Virus record (IMG/VR): IMGVR_UViG_3300032282_006516
Span: 57,429-121,428 of that record
DNA: 64,000 nt
Strand: one strand, 5' to 3'
Source of the DNA: a virus
Position numbers and translations under genes: made by a program. Positions within the stretch are counted from its first letter, which is position 1. Each line of letters starts with the position of its first letter. Positions 52,650 to 60,574 of the stretch are shown here, piece by piece. Below the pieces are notes generated by a model. It was not told where the DNA came from. It was given only the letters and a program-made list of their open reading frames with translations, and ran no database searches.

Positions 52650-53182
52650 GTGTTGAGGCTCGGCTCGGGACCTGCGCCAAGTGCGCGGGTTCCGGGCCGG
52701 TCATCCCCTTCACACTCATCGCAGACGACCAAGCAGGAGAGGCCGAAGCGCTCTGCGCCGCGTGCCTCTTCACGCCGAATGGTCTGCGTGTCGACGTGCC
52801 CATGGAACCGCTCGTTTCGGGACCGGTCAGTCGACGGAAGGGCCTGCGTAAGGCCAAGAAGACCTCACAACGCCAAGAGGTCGACATCGCCGAAGAACTC
52901 GGTGGACGCACGCAACCCGGCTCCGGGAACCAACCCGGAGCCAAGGGCGACATCCGGAAAAAGGGAGAGCTTCGAGTCGAAGCGAAGTTCACCTCCGCCA
53001 ACTCCTTCAGCCTCAAGCTCGACGAACTCTACAAAATCGCCGGAGAGTGTGGAGTCGGTGAGAAGCCCGTCTTTGTCATCGACTTCCTCGAACCGGGTAC
53101 AAGAAAACCGAAGGACCGCTTTGCGGTCATCCACTTCCACGACCTGAAGGAGCTACTAAATGCCGCTGGCGAGCATCGCTGA
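52634..53182 (+). CDS. Zinc finger fused to Hjc-like PD-(D/E)xK nuclease (182 aa)
   Basis: Residues 14-44 hold CAKC and CAAC, a zinc pair. Residues 80-182 match Holliday junction resolvase-like nucleases: QEVDIAEELGG, GRTQPGSGNQPGAKGD with Asp106, and LRVEAKFT with Glu116 and Lys118 as the PD-(D/E)xK site. It probably cuts branched recombination intermediates made by the upstream recombinase. An independent RusA-like resolvase is encoded downstream. Confidence 0.78.
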   Translation: MRVSLSVEARLGTCAKCAGSGPVIPFTLIADDQAGEAEALCAACLFTPNGLRVDVPMEPLVSGPVSRRKGLRKAKKTSQRQEVDIAEELGGRTQPGSGNQPGAKGDIRKKGELRVEAKFTSANSFSLKLDELYKIAGECGVGEKPVFVIDFLEPGTRKPKDRFAVIHFHDLKELLNAAGEHR

Positions 53183-54038
53183 TCTAAACGGACCGACCGA
53201 AGAAGTCATTCGCTGCGTGGAAATGGCGAAGGAACTGTCCAGCCTCTACGACGACTACATCGTCCTCGACCAAGACGACGGCGGACACCGGGCTCCTGGC
53301 ATCCATGCCTCCGAGCTTTACCCCTGCCTTCGCAAGTCCGTGTACTCCGTGCTCGGGACGCCGAAGAAGCCGCACGTAGCCAAGTTCTGGAAGCAGCGCT
53401 TCAAGGTCGGAACGGCCGTGCACACGATGATGCAGGAAGACTTCCACAAAATGGCGAAGCGCTCTCAACAGGGCAAAGCCATGCGGGTCGCGGAAGACGC
53501 GGCAAACAAGATGAACTGCATCCTGGAGTTTGAGGATGAGGTTCGAGTTCACCCGAGCAAGCAAGCGATTGCAGCACGCTACAAGCTGCACTCTAGCTGC
53601 GATGGTGTGTTCACCTTCCGTGACAAGACCACGAACGAAGTGGTTCTGCGTGTGGGCCTCGAAATCAAGACGGAGGCCCCTGACGGCTACGAAAAGCTGA
53701 AGGAGCCGAAGAAGGAGCACGTCCGGCAGGCGCACATCTACATGGCTTGCCTGGACCTACCCCTCATGTGGTTCCTCTACATGAACAAGGGAAACCAGAA
53801 CAACACGGGCTCTGCCGCCCCGTGGCTTGTCACTTGGCAGCCGCAGGTGTGGGCTGAACTGGAGGAGCGCTGCAAGACCGTCCTCGACTTCGCGGAACGG
53901 AACGAGCTTCCCGACCGCACCGAGACGATGGTCTGCGAGTTCTGCCCATGGAGCTACACCTGCCAGCCAAGCAACATGACACGAGCGTTCCAGCGCCCAA
54001 ACAACCGTCGCGAATCCATCCGCAAACCAGGAACCTGA
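53160..54038 (+). CDS. Cas4/RecB-like Fe-S exonuclease (292 aa)
   Basis: A PD-(D/E)xK nuclease of the Cas4/AddB type. HASELYPCLRKSVY (Cys56), GTAVHTMMQED (His88), SSCDGVF (Asp148), VGLEIKTE (Glu168, Lys170) and HVRQAHIYMACLD as the QxxxY-like motif. CEFCPWSYTC (259/262/268) together with Cys56 can hold a 4Fe-4S cluster. It should resect DNA ends for the RecA-like protein. It overlaps the previous gene by 23 bases. No CRISPR array is present nearby. Confidence 0.85.
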   Translation: MPLASIADLNGPTEEVIRCVEMAKELSSLYDDYIVLDQDDGGHRAPGIHASELYPCLRKSVYSVLGTPKKPHVAKFWKQRFKVGTAVHTMMQEDFHKMAKRSQQGKAMRVAEDAANKMNCILEFEDEVRVHPSKQAIAARYKLHSSCDGVFTFRDKTTNEVVLRVGLEIKTEAPDGYEKLKEPKKEHVRQAHIYMACLDLPLMWFLYMNKGNQNNTGSAAPWLVTWQPQVWAELEERCKTVLDFAERNELPDRTETMVCEFCPWSYTCQPSNMTRAFQRPNNRRESIRKPGT

Positions 54039-54039
54039 C

Positions 54040-54660
54040 ATGCGCAACCCACACATCGGGGGACTTTCGCTCCCCAAAGACATCGGCATCTCCGCCAGCA
54101 CTGCGCAAGCTATCGAAAGCCAGTGGAGCACGATCTCGGACGTGGACGCACAACTGGCAAAGCAAGGTATCCACGCAAACCAGGAGCCGGATGTCGAGTG
54201 CCCTGACGTCACGGCCGAAGCGCTACTCACGCCGGACGTGGCAGCCTACACGCGCGTCTTCTCCGCCCAGCTGCGCTGGTACAACTACGTCACCCGTCTC
54301 CTGGCGGACGTGCGCGCTCTGCTGCTGCAAGTCGACAACGAGATGGACGACATCGCCGCGGCGAAGCGCACACACTTCCGGCAGCTCAACGAGGGACGTA
54401 CCAAGACCGACCGCATGAGCGTCGGCGAGATGGACGACCTCATCCTTCAAGACCCGCACTACCGCGACTTGAAGCTGCAGCGGCAAAAGCTGGAGCAGCA
54501 GCGCATGAAGCTCGACGCCTGGGAGTCGACGCTCGACAAGAACCTCAAGACGGTCTCTCGCCAAATCGAGAACCGCAAGGCCGAGGTTACGGGCGGCAGC
54601 CGCGAGAACAACATGCCCGGCCACGCCGCCGGTCGGTGGGAGCAGCGGTTCGCTCGATGA
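54040..54660 (+). CDS. Coiled-coil recombination-block protein (206 aa)
   Basis: Not recognised. The middle and C-terminal parts form long helices (AAYTRVFSAQLRWYNYVTRL, YRDLKLQRQKLEQQRMKLDA, ESTLDKNLKTVSRQIENRKA). The N-terminus MRNPHIGGLSLPKDIGISAS is less regular. It follows the Cas4-like gene by one base and overlaps rusA as ATGA. It may be an accessory to the recombinase or nuclease. Confidence 0.5.
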   Translation: MRNPHIGGLSLPKDIGISASTAQAIESQWSTISDVDAQLAKQGIHANQEPDVECPDVTAEALLTPDVAAYTRVFSAQLRWYNYVTRLLADVRALLLQVDNEMDDIAAAKRTHFRQLNEGRTKTDRMSVGEMDDLILQDPHYRDLKLQRQKLEQQRMKLDAWESTLDKNLKTVSRQIENRKAEVTGGSRENNMPGHAAGRWEQRFAR

Positions 54661-55103
54661 TTCGACTGGAACTGCCGTGGTTGCCCCCCAGCACCAACCA
54701 CGCCTACATCAACAACGGATTCGGGGGACGCTCGCTTTCAAAAGAAGGGCGGGCGTTCCTCACCAAGACCAAGGCGCATTTTGCACAGCGCTACCCGCGC
54801 GAGATGACTGTCTTTCGACCGGACAAGCCGTACCTGATTGTCATCCGCTTCTTCTTCGAGGACATCGAGACGAAGGGGTTCCGGACAGGAAAAGCAAAGA
54901 ACCGGTATAAGACGTTTGACGGCGGCAACCGCACCAAGCTGCTCGAAGACGCACTCAAAGACGCGGGCGGCATCGACGACTCGCAGACCATGACGTCCGT
55001 CTGGCAGAAGGTGCAGGGGCGGCCTGAGCGCACGGTCCTCTGGGCATGGAGCTTGGAGGAAGAAGGAACCCCATTCGATGAGCTACTCCAGCAGCTCACC
55101 TGA
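54657..55103 (+). CDS. rusA: RusA-like Holliday junction resolvase (148 aa)
   Basis: The RusA fold is shown by LPWLPPSTNHAYIN at the start, SLSKEGRAFLTKTKA, then KTFDGGNRTKLLEDALKDAG with Asp88 and nearby acidic residues, and GIDDSQTM with Asp107-Asp108. RusA cuts four-way junctions as a dimer. I start at ATG 54657, overlapping the previous stop. The last 26 bases overlap the next gene. Confidence 0.82.
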   Translation: MIRLELPWLPPSTNHAYINNGFGGRSLSKEGRAFLTKTKAHFAQRYPREMTVFRPDKPYLIVIRFFFEDIETKGFRTGKAKNRYKTFDGGNRTKLLEDALKDAGGIDDSQTMTSVWQKVQGRPERTVLWAWSLEEEGTPFDELLQQLT

Positions 55104-55455
55104 CGAGTATCGAGCACTATTCGAGGCCTGCAACCGAACGGAGCTGTATCAAATCGCCCGGGCCGCAGGGTTTCCTGTTCCGCCCGGGAGCACCCGAAGC
55201 GAACTCATCTCCATCATCATCTACGAGAAGGAATGCCTCAACGTCCCGCCCGACATCGACGAGTGGCGGCGCGCAATCATGCGGTTTCTCATCGACCACC
55301 GCCGGGTGCTGGAGACGCAAATCACCTGCCCCGCCAAGTCGTTTGAAGAGGACGCATGCTTCACCTGCATTGATACGCAGGTGGTTCACTGCCTGAGCAG
55401 CAACGGTACTGAGAACTTCAAACTCATCGAACTCCGAAAGAAGAAGAAGCCATGA
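55078..55455 (+). CDS. SAP-like domain protein (125 aa)
   Basis: Residues 8-45 (EYRALFEACNRTELYQIARA, AGFPVPPGSTRSELISIII) look like a SAP/HeH helix-extended loop-helix motif that binds DNA. The rest is helical with CFTCIDTQVVHC near the C-terminus, possibly metal-binding, and a Lys-rich tail. It is coupled to both neighbours. A DNA-binding accessory role in recombination is plausible. Confidence 0.55.
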   Translation: MSYSSSSPDEYRALFEACNRTELYQIARAAGFPVPPGSTRSELISIIIYEKECLNVPPDIDEWRRAIMRFLIDHRRVLETQITCPAKSFEEDACFTCIDTQVVHCLSSNGTENFKLIELRKKKKP

Positions 55456-56171
55456 GCGCAGAACCGAACGTCCCCGTCGCCGCAGCCCCCCGCAACATCG
55501 ACGGCCTCGTCAAAATCACGCCCTTCAAGCTGCGCATCCTCGCGCAGAGCCTGGGCGGGTTGGAGAGCCCCGAGCAGAAGCATGCGTGGCACACCACGCT
55601 TTCGACCCAGGAGGCACGAGCGGGGTACGTGCTTGACCTGCTGACCGAGCATGACCGGAAGAACGGTGGGCCGCCCGCACCTCCGCCGCCGCCGGTCGTG
55701 CAGCCCATGGCCATGCCGGCACCTGCCGAAGTGGCTCCTGCCGCACTGGCTGCGGCTGCCGCGGCTGCGGTGGAAAAGCCGCGTGCCCGCCGCTCGCCGG
55801 CAACCGCTACCGCAGACGCTGCTCCGGCCGTTCCGCCTCCGCCTGCGGACCTGGGGACCGACATCCTCAACCTGCTGGCGAAGGTCGCGGCAGGAACGGA
55901 GGCCAACACGAACGCGCTCGGGGCGTTCGACCGCCGCGTGGTGAACGTGCTGAACGAGCAGGCCGAGCGCATCGCGCGGCTAGAGGCGCTCACCATGGAC
56001 CTGGCGGAGAAGCTGAAGGCGTCGCAGCAGCTGCAGACGTGGACGCTGACCGCGTTCCTCACCTTCATGCAGGAGAGCATGCAGGCCAGCACGGCGGACC
56101 TCGTCTCGGCGGCTATCGCTGACTCGGCGCAGCTCGAAGCGCTGGTCAAGCAGGCCACGGGAAAAGGATAG
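55452..56171 (+). CDS. Helical Ala/Pro-rich protein with -1 frameshift site at its end (239 aa)
   Basis: Not recognised. The N-terminal domain is PFKLRILAQSLGGLESPEQK, followed by a Pro/Ala linker (about 75-135) and a coiled coil (VNVLNEQAERIARLEALTMD, LAEKLKASQQLQTWTLTAFL). The frame-0 product ends GKG*. Six bases before the stop is G GGA AAA in the correct phase, a canonical -1 slippery heptamer. It probably makes both a short and a long product. Confidence 0.65.
   Translation: MSAEPNVPVAAAPRNIDGLVKITPFKLRILAQSLGGLESPEQKHAWHTTLSTQEARAGYVLDLLTEHDRKNGGPPAPPPPPVVQPMAMPAPAEVAPAALAAAAAAAVEKPRARRSPATATADAAPAVPPPPADLGTDILNLLAKVAAGTEANTNALGAFDRRVVNVLNEQAERIARLEALTMDLAEKLKASQQLQTWTLTAFLTFMQESMQASTADLVSAAIADSAQLEALVKQATGKG
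56159..56165 (+). other. Slippery heptamer G GGA AAA
   Basis: GGGAAAA lies in phase X XXY YYZ in the frame of the 239-residue protein, two codons before its TAG. A CTGG/CCAG pair and ACGCC/GGCGT arms downstream could form a stimulating structure. The next feature describes the resulting -1 reading frame. Confidence 0.6.
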
Positions 56172-56368
56172 ACGCCGTACTCGATGACTGCTGGCCGGGG
56201 TGCTCCAGGGCGTTCAACGTCGACGTACTCGTCTTCGACAACTCCCTGGACACCCTGAGCGACGCATCCGTCATCGACCTCGCGCACCGAGTCGGGGTCC
56301 TGGTAGACGAAGAAGCCAGGTTCCCCGACTTGGTGCGGGTACGGCTCAAACGAAACGAGGCTCCATGA
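56165..56368 (+). CDS. -1 frame extension of the 239-residue gene (67 codons; total about 305 aa)
   Basis: This frame reads RIDAVLDDCWPGCSRAFNVD, VLVFDNSLDTLSDASVIDLA and HRVGVLVDEEARFPDLVRVR to a TGA that overlaps the next ATG as ATGA. Third positions are almost all G or C, as in real genes here. From its opening after a TGA at 56120 until base 56330 the frame has no ATG, GTG or TTG, so ribosomes must enter by frameshift, or from a rare start such as CTG or ATA. The alternative frame is Arg-rich and unconvincing. Confidence 0.6.
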   Translation, partial: RIDAVLDDCWPGCSRAFNVDVLVFDNSLDTLSDASVIDLAHRVGVLVDEEARFPDLVRVRLKRNEAP

Positions 56369-56700
56369 AACGCTATGTAGTTCTCGCCCTGGCCTTGGCC
56401 GGGTGCGACCATGCCCCGAAATGCCAAGAACTCGACGCGGGCGTCATGGCCTGCGCCACGGCGACCATCGTGCGGTGGGAGTACAAGACCATCGCGGTCG
56501 AGGCCCCGTTCGACCAGTACATCACGCTAGATGAGGGGCGCCTCGACGCCCTTGGAATGGAGGGCTGGGAACTGGTCTCGACGTGGGTCGAGCCGGAAAG
56601 CTCCGTGCTCGGATTCAGCGATGTCGAGTACACGACAGGTGTTGCCCCGCGGGTTCGTCCCGTGAGGGCGACGCTGCTGTTCAAGCGACCCGTGTGGTGA
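56365..56700 (+). CDS. Lipoprotein, DUF4177-like (111 aa)
   Basis: A signal peptide with lipobox MKRYVVLALALAGCDHAPKC is clear, so the mature protein should be anchored at Cys14. The body has VRWEYKTIAVEAPFD, LDALGMEGWELVSTWVEPES, the Y...L...G.EGWELVS pattern of DUF4177 proteins. An exported phage lipoprotein could block superinfection or aid lysis; this is inference. It starts with an ATGA overlap and is followed by a strong terminator. Confidence 0.7.
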   Translation: MKRYVVLALALAGCDHAPKCQELDAGVMACATATIVRWEYKTIAVEAPFDQYITLDEGRLDALGMEGWELVSTWVEPESSVLGFSDVEYTTGVAPRVRPVRATLLFKRPVW

Positions 56701-56709
56701 ATGAACATG

Positions 56710-56746
56710 AACGCCGCCGGGATTCCGACGGCGTTCTGTTTTTTAG
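56710..56746. terminator. Terminator at convergent junction
   Basis: AACGCCG (56710-56716) and CGGCGTT (56729-56735) pair, then CTGTTTTTTAGCCTC. It ends the replication/recombination unit against the leftward fibre block. Confidence 0.75.
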
Positions 56747-56756
56747 CCTCTAACGG

Positions 56757-56984
56757 CTAGTCATCGCGGTACGTGACCTTGCGCGGCGGTCGAACGAAGA
56801 CCGGCACGGTGTTGCTGATGTTGCCGCGCACCTGCGGGCCGGGTGCGTTGGCCTTCAACACCAGCGGCGGTGGGACGTACGGCGGAAACGGCGCCGGGTC
56901 TGGAAGCCCGAGCCCGAAGCTGAGTGAGTTGCTTCCTAGCCCCACAAAACCAGCCCGGCCTAGAAACCCGCTTCGTACGGTCAC
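56757..56984 (-). CDS. Small Pro-rich fibre-block protein (75 aa)
   Basis: I choose the GTG at 56984 (MTVRSGFLGRAGFVGLGSNS) because it makes a GTGA overlap with the upstream gene's stop and has GGAG nine bases before it. The longer reading has an Arg-rich start inside the neighbour. The product has a glycine-rich start and a Pro-rich middle (LGLPDPAPFPPYVPPPLVLK). It is a possible fibre or tail accessory. Confidence 0.5.
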   Translation of the reverse strand: MTVRSGFLGRAGFVGLGSNSLSFGLGLPDPAPFPPYVPPPLVLKANAPGPQVRGNISNTVPVFVRPPRKVTYRDD

Positions 56985-57529
56985 GTTGCCGCACTCCGCC
57001 GTGCAGGAGCGCCGATACCCCCAACGATTGGCCCGCCCTGAGCGTCGCGAAGTTGCCACGTGAGGAGCGGCGTGATGCCGTCGTCATCGAAGAGAATCAG
57101 CGTACCCGGATTGCCAGGGGTCTCTTCCATGCGGTTCGTCAGCGCCTTGCGAAGCAGCACCGTATCTCCGCCGCTGCCCAGCGCCACGACCAGTAGCACG
57201 TCTTGGTCAGCACCCTTGCCGACGACCGAGTCCAGGCCGTACTCCGCCACGAACGCGTCGCCCGTGTTGGGCGTCGGCACCAGCGCGGTCATGTCCACGA
57301 GCGTCTGGTACGTCCCGCGCTCGGTCTCGCCAAGCAGTGCGTACTTCGTGGTCCAGCCGCCGGTCTTGAACTGATTGTCTGCGAAATCGAGGTAGCTATC
57401 CGGCGTCGCTGCAGACCGAAGCGCCACAACAGGCGCCTGCCCGGTCACACCGCCTACGCCCTCCTGTGTCACCGTGAGAACGAGAGGCACCGCGATGTTG
57501 GTGGCTTCTACGACGAGCGACAAACCCAT
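56981..57529 (-). CDS. Tail-fibre-region protein (182 aa)
   Basis: The ATG at 57529 (MGLSLVVEATNIAVPLVLTV) is used; a TTG six codons earlier would lie next to the hairpin stem. The chain is beta-rich with GERGTYQTLVDMTAL-like and VVGKGADQDVLLVVALGSGG segments. No enzyme motif is seen. Its place after the fibre gene suggests a fibre tip, adaptor or chaperone. Confidence 0.5.
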   Translation of the reverse strand: MGLSLVVEATNIAVPLVLTVTQEGVGGVTGQAPVVALRSAATPDSYLDFADNQFKTGGWTTKYALLGETERGTYQTLVDMTALVPTPNTGDAFVAEYGLDSVVGKGADQDVLLVVALGSGGDTVLLRKALTNRMEETPGNPGTLILFDDDGITPLLTWQLRDAQGGPIVGGIGAPARRSAAT

Positions 57530-57544
57530 GCGGACATTCAAGCA

Positions 57545-57583
57545 CAACGCCGCCGAACCCCCAAGAGGAGTCCGGCGGCGTTG
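57545..57583 (-). terminator. Hairpin after tail fibre gene
   Basis: CAACGCCGCCG (57545-57555) and CGGCGGCGTTG (57573-57583) form an 11-bp stem. In the leftward transcript it follows the fibre stop; the T-run is short, so termination may be partial. Confidence 0.6.
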
Positions 57584-57602
57584 AGTCCGACTAGAGCCTA
57601 GC

Positions 57603-59000
57603 TCAGGCCTTACCGAAACGCTGGATCATGACGAACAGGTCGGTCGCGTTAATGGCGAAGCCGACCTGCACGACGTTGTTGCCTCCCGACGGCACCGTGG
57701 TGCCAATGCCGCCCGACGCCTGGAGGTAGTAAACGGTGCCCGCGGTCGCGCTCGAAAGAACGCCCGCGTTGTAGCCCATCGAGACGACGCGCGCGTTCCC
57801 GTTCGCGAGAACCGACGAGCTGTTGTTGAGACCACAGACGAAGCTCTTGGCGTCCGTACCGGCCTCCGCCTTGTCGAGCTTATCGTTCGTCGACGACCAG
57901 TAGACGGGGTCACCCGCGCTGAGCGCGGACGACGAGGCCGCCGTGAATACCGGACCCGACTTGTGCGAGTGCAGCGACGACGCGTCGCCCGAGGCGCCGC
58001 CCGTGAGGGTGTTGAGATTCGACGCCGTGACGTTCGTGCTGACAGCGTTGAGCGACCCGCCAATCGTGAACTGCGACGGAAGGCCGATGACGCGGAGACC
58101 GTTCGACCCAACCGCCACGGTCGGGTTGCCCGACGTGGTCGTGTCCACGCTGACCGCGAGGCCACCGCTGCCCGTCGTAAGACCGCCCGAGCTGTCGACC
58201 TTCGTGTTGAGCGTCTTGGTCGGCGAGCTGCCCGAGAGCGCGAGGCCCGCACCAATCGTCGGGAGCGAAACCTGGATGTACGTGTTCGTGCCATCCAGCG
58301 TGAGGCCGTCACCCGGATTCGCCTGGATGTCCGAGCCCGACTTCACAAGGCCATGGCTCGCCGTAATGGTGCCCGCGGTCGAGAACTGCACAAACGCGAG
58401 AGCGTCCGTGCCAATGACAGCGCTGCCCGAGTTCGTCGAGCACACCCAGCCCGAATCGGCGTACGACGTGCCCTGCTCGACAAAGCACGCCACGCCATCC
58501 GCCGTGTTGCCCGTGGCGAAGTCGTCCGGACGCGTCCAAGACCCAGACTGGACAACCCAGATGCCGTTGTTGACGTTGCTCGTTCCAATCGTCTGCTGGC
58601 TCGTGAGGAGCACGCGGTTGCCCGCAGACAGGCTGACACCGTCGATGGTCGTGGTTCCCGACAGGGAAAGCACGCGGGTCGTAGCCACGGCCGCAACCGG
58701 GGCAACCCACTTGAGGCCATTGATGGCGCTATCGACGTAGCCCTTCGTGGCCGCGTCAGTCGACGACGACGGCGTCCCAAGGCCCGTGACCTTGTAGGTG
58801 CCCATCGCAAGGTCCGCCGTGAGGGTAAGACCCGCGAGCGACGCCCCCGACTGCCCGTACGACAGCGCGTCACCGCTCGACGCGCCCGCCGCGAGGTTGA
58901 CGATCTTCCCCGTCGACTGAAGGTCGAGGTTGTCCCCCGCCGCCAGCGACTCCGCAAATCCGTAAGTCGAATTGAACGCAAGAACAACGCGATTCGCCAT
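57603..59000 (-). CDS. Tail fibre protein (465 aa)
   Basis: A fibre by pattern: short Gly/Ser/Thr-rich beta repeats through the chain, the LGTPSSSTDAATKGYVDSAI segment typical of phage fibre linkers near residue 75, and repeated LTLDGTNTYIQVSLP-type strands. The C-terminal 120 residues (VFTAASSSALSAGDPVYWSS, YNAGVLSSATAGTVYYLQAS) look like a globular tip related to the protein at 59383. It probably binds the cell surface. Confidence 0.75.
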   Translation of the reverse strand: MANRVVLAFNSTYGFAESLAAGDNLDLQSTGKIVNLAAGASSGDALSYGQSGASLAGLTLTADLAMGTYKVTGLGTPSSSTDAATKGYVDSAINGLKWVAPVAAVATTRVLSLSGTTTIDGVSLSAGNRVLLTSQQTIGTSNVNNGIWVVQSGSWTRPDDFATGNTADGVACFVEQGTSYADSGWVCSTNSGSAVIGTDALAFVQFSTAGTITASHGLVKSGSDIQANPGDGLTLDGTNTYIQVSLPTIGAGLALSGSSPTKTLNTKVDSSGGLTTGSGGLAVSVDTTTSGNPTVAVGSNGLRVIGLPSQFTIGGSLNAVSTNVTASNLNTLTGGASGDASSLHSHKSGPVFTAASSSALSAGDPVYWSSTNDKLDKAEAGTDAKSFVCGLNNSSSVLANGNARVVSMGYNAGVLSSATAGTVYYLQASGGIGTTVPSGGNNVVQVGFAINATDLFVMIQRFGKA

Positions 59001-59008
59001 GATGCCTC

Positions 59009-59386
59009 CTAGCCGGGCAACTGATGGATGAGCCCGGTCTTATCGTCGTACGCAACCTTGGACCAGTCCTCGACCCCGTACTTCTTACCCAGCTCCGCCT
59101 TGAGCGTCTCAAGAGCCCCACCGGCTTGTGACTGGAGGTGCAGGAGTTTCTTGTCTTCCTGCGCACGCTCCAGTCGACGCACCTGCAACTCCAGCTGCTT
59201 GTTGTCGTTCTGAAGCGCCAGGTTCCTTACGGACAGCTCATCAACTCGATCTTCGAGTTGGAGAATCTTGTGACGAAGGGCTTGAGAAAGAAGACGCTCC
59301 TGGGCCAGTTCAAGGCGCAGGAGGTCTTCACGAGTGAGCTTCTTTTCGGCGGGGGCCGTTGTAGTCGTAGTGCGGTCGGTCTTCAT
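59009..59386 (-). CDS. Coiled-coil fibre-block protein (125 aa)
   Basis: The middle is one long coiled coil (LLRLELAQERLLSQALRHKI, LQLEDRVDELSVRNLALQND), preceded by a Thr-rich N-terminus and followed by a short charged segment. It could be a fibre assembly chaperone or trimerisation part. It overlaps the previous gene as ATGA. No family recognised. Confidence 0.55.
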   Translation of the reverse strand: MKTDRTTTTTAPAEKKLTREDLLRLELAQERLLSQALRHKILQLEDRVDELSVRNLALQNDNKQLELQVRRLERAQEDKKLLHLQSQAGGALETLKAELGKKYGVEDWSKVAYDDKTGLIHQLPG

Positions 59387-59814
59387 GTGTTGAGCCTCAA
59401 TAGGTCTTTAGAAGGGGTCAACAGAAGCCGGCCTGAATCAAGTGCTTGTCCAAGTACTTGAATGATAACAGGCCGAACTGCTGGAAGGGAATCCACGGCA
59501 AATCCCGTTGAATCTAAGAAGTAGCGCGCATTCGGAGTGAGTCCGGCAAGCGCCACAACGCCAAGCCAAACGACAACACAATCGGTTGCCGAGCTTTTAC
59601 TAAGAATCATTCCGATGGCCGGCATCTTGGCCGGGTCGGTAGGGTCTGCGCAGGCGACGACGGCGACGCCACCAACGGCGTCGCCCGCAACGCACACAAA
59701 CTGATTTACTGCGTCGGTAGCCTGACAAGTAGCGGCGAAAACAAACGGGTCAATCGTCGATTCCGCCGCAACGTCAAACGTGCCCGTGAACGGGTTGAAA
59801 ACGAACCGCGTCAC
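59383..59814 (-). CDS. Fibre tip-like beta protein (143 aa)
   Basis: MTRFVFNPFTGTFDVAAEST is a common opening of phage fibre-associated proteins. The body is beta-rich with AGDAVGGVAVVACADPTDPA and LAGLTPNARYFLDSTGFAVD, similar in style to the C-terminal tip of the 465-residue fibre. It is probably a separate receptor-binding or capping module. Confidence 0.6.
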   Translation of the reverse strand: MTRFVFNPFTGTFDVAAESTIDPFVFAATCQATDAVNQFVCVAGDAVGGVAVVACADPTDPAKMPAIGMILSKSSATDCVVVWLGVVALAGLTPNARYFLDSTGFAVDSLPAVRPVIIQVLGQALDSGRLLLTPSKDLLRLNT

Positions 59815-59815
59815 G

Positions 59816-60079
59816 TTACGACCTCGTGACCGACGTCAAGTTGGAACCGCTGTACGTCAAGCTAAGCGTCGCCACCACCGTGCCTCCGGAACCACCCTGC
59901 TTGTAGACGACCGTCGTCAGGTCCGAGCCCGTGTAGTCGAGGCCGATGTAGTCGTACGACTCGGGAACAAGCTGAGATACATTTCGGACAAGCCACGGAG
60001 TGCCGCCCGGAGTTCCCTGCGCCGCGGTGACGGAGTCGGTCGCCTCATTCAAGGTCCGACCTAACGTAATCGTTGCCAT
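59816..60079 (-). CDS. Small fibre-block beta protein (87 aa)
   Basis: The protein (MATITLGRTLNEATDSVTAA, PESYDYIGLDYTGSDLTTVV, VVATLSLTYSGSNLTSVTRS) is beta-rich with the DYIGLDYTGSDLTTVVYK wording seen in small phage proteins encoded beside fibres. No named family. One base separates it from the next gene. Confidence 0.55.
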   Translation of the reverse strand: MATITLGRTLNEATDSVTAAQGTPGGTPWLVRNVSQLVPESYDYIGLDYTGSDLTTVVYKQGGSGGTVVATLSLTYSGSNLTSVTRS

Positions 60080-60090
60080 CCGTACGCCCT

Positions 60091-60549
60091 TTACTTGGCT
60101 GCGTTGATGAGGGCCGCCGTTCCGGCAGCGGCGGCGACGGTCACCAATACACCAATCGCCACACCGAATCCGGTGGTTTTGTACCAGGGCGGGCCTTCGG
60201 CGAGTTCTTTCTGCGCCGCGTCGAGCTTCTTCTGGAGGTCGCCCGTAACCTGCGTGTACTGCGCCCTCTCCAGCTCCAGCTGCTTCTTAGCGTAGTCCAG
60301 CTCCAGCCCGTCGTACTTCTTCTGGAACTCAACGTCCGCCTGCAGTCGGAACTTGTACTGCTGGAGGTAGTTCGCCCAACGAAGGGCCGTGGGCTGGTCA
60401 AAGAGCTGCCCCGTGAATGGCGCCGGGTCGCCCTTCTTCACCACCTCGATACGGTCTTCTCCTGACGGAACAGGAACAACCGGAACGGTGTCGCCCCAAG
60501 CGCGAGAAGGCAGAAGTGTGAGGAGCACGATGAGGGCAACGGTACGCAT
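60091..60549 (-). CDS. Signal-peptide, coiled-coil, C-terminal membrane protein; spanin-like (152 aa)
   Basis: A signal-like N-terminus (MRTVALIVLLTLLPSRAWGD), then a periplasmic coiled coil (KKYDGLELDYAKKQLELERA, DLQKKLDAAQKELAEG), then one membrane helix (GFGVAIGVLVTVAAAAGTAA) at the C-terminus. That layout could bridge the envelope, as spanins do, but the orientation is not the usual one. A fibre-block role cannot be ruled out. GGGCATACTGCGCGC lies directly before the ATG and resembles a weak ATAAG-type element. Confidence 0.5.
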   Translation of the reverse strand: MRTVALIVLLTLLPSRAWGDTVPVVPVPSGEDRIEVVKKGDPAPFTGQLFDQPTALRWANYLQQYKFRLQADVEFQKKYDGLELDYAKKQLELERAQYTQVTGDLQKKLDAAQKELAEGPPWYKTTGFGVAIGVLVTVAAAAGTAALINAAK

Positions 60550-60574
60550 GCGCGCAGTATGCCCGCGGTTCAGA

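Noticed and set aside
53160-54038. CRISPR-Cas locus suggested by the Cas4-like nuclease
   Set aside because: No repeat-spacer array or other cas gene nearby; the gene sits with phage recombination genes.
56200-56364. Frame joining upstream bases to the lipoprotein
   Set aside because: Arg/Pro-rich, would bury the signal peptide, and conflicts with the better -1 frame.
56761-57087. Alternative minus-strand frame beside the 75-residue gene
   Set aside because: Arg/Gly/Ala-rich, no coupling to neighbours; the GTGA-linked frame is more gene-like.
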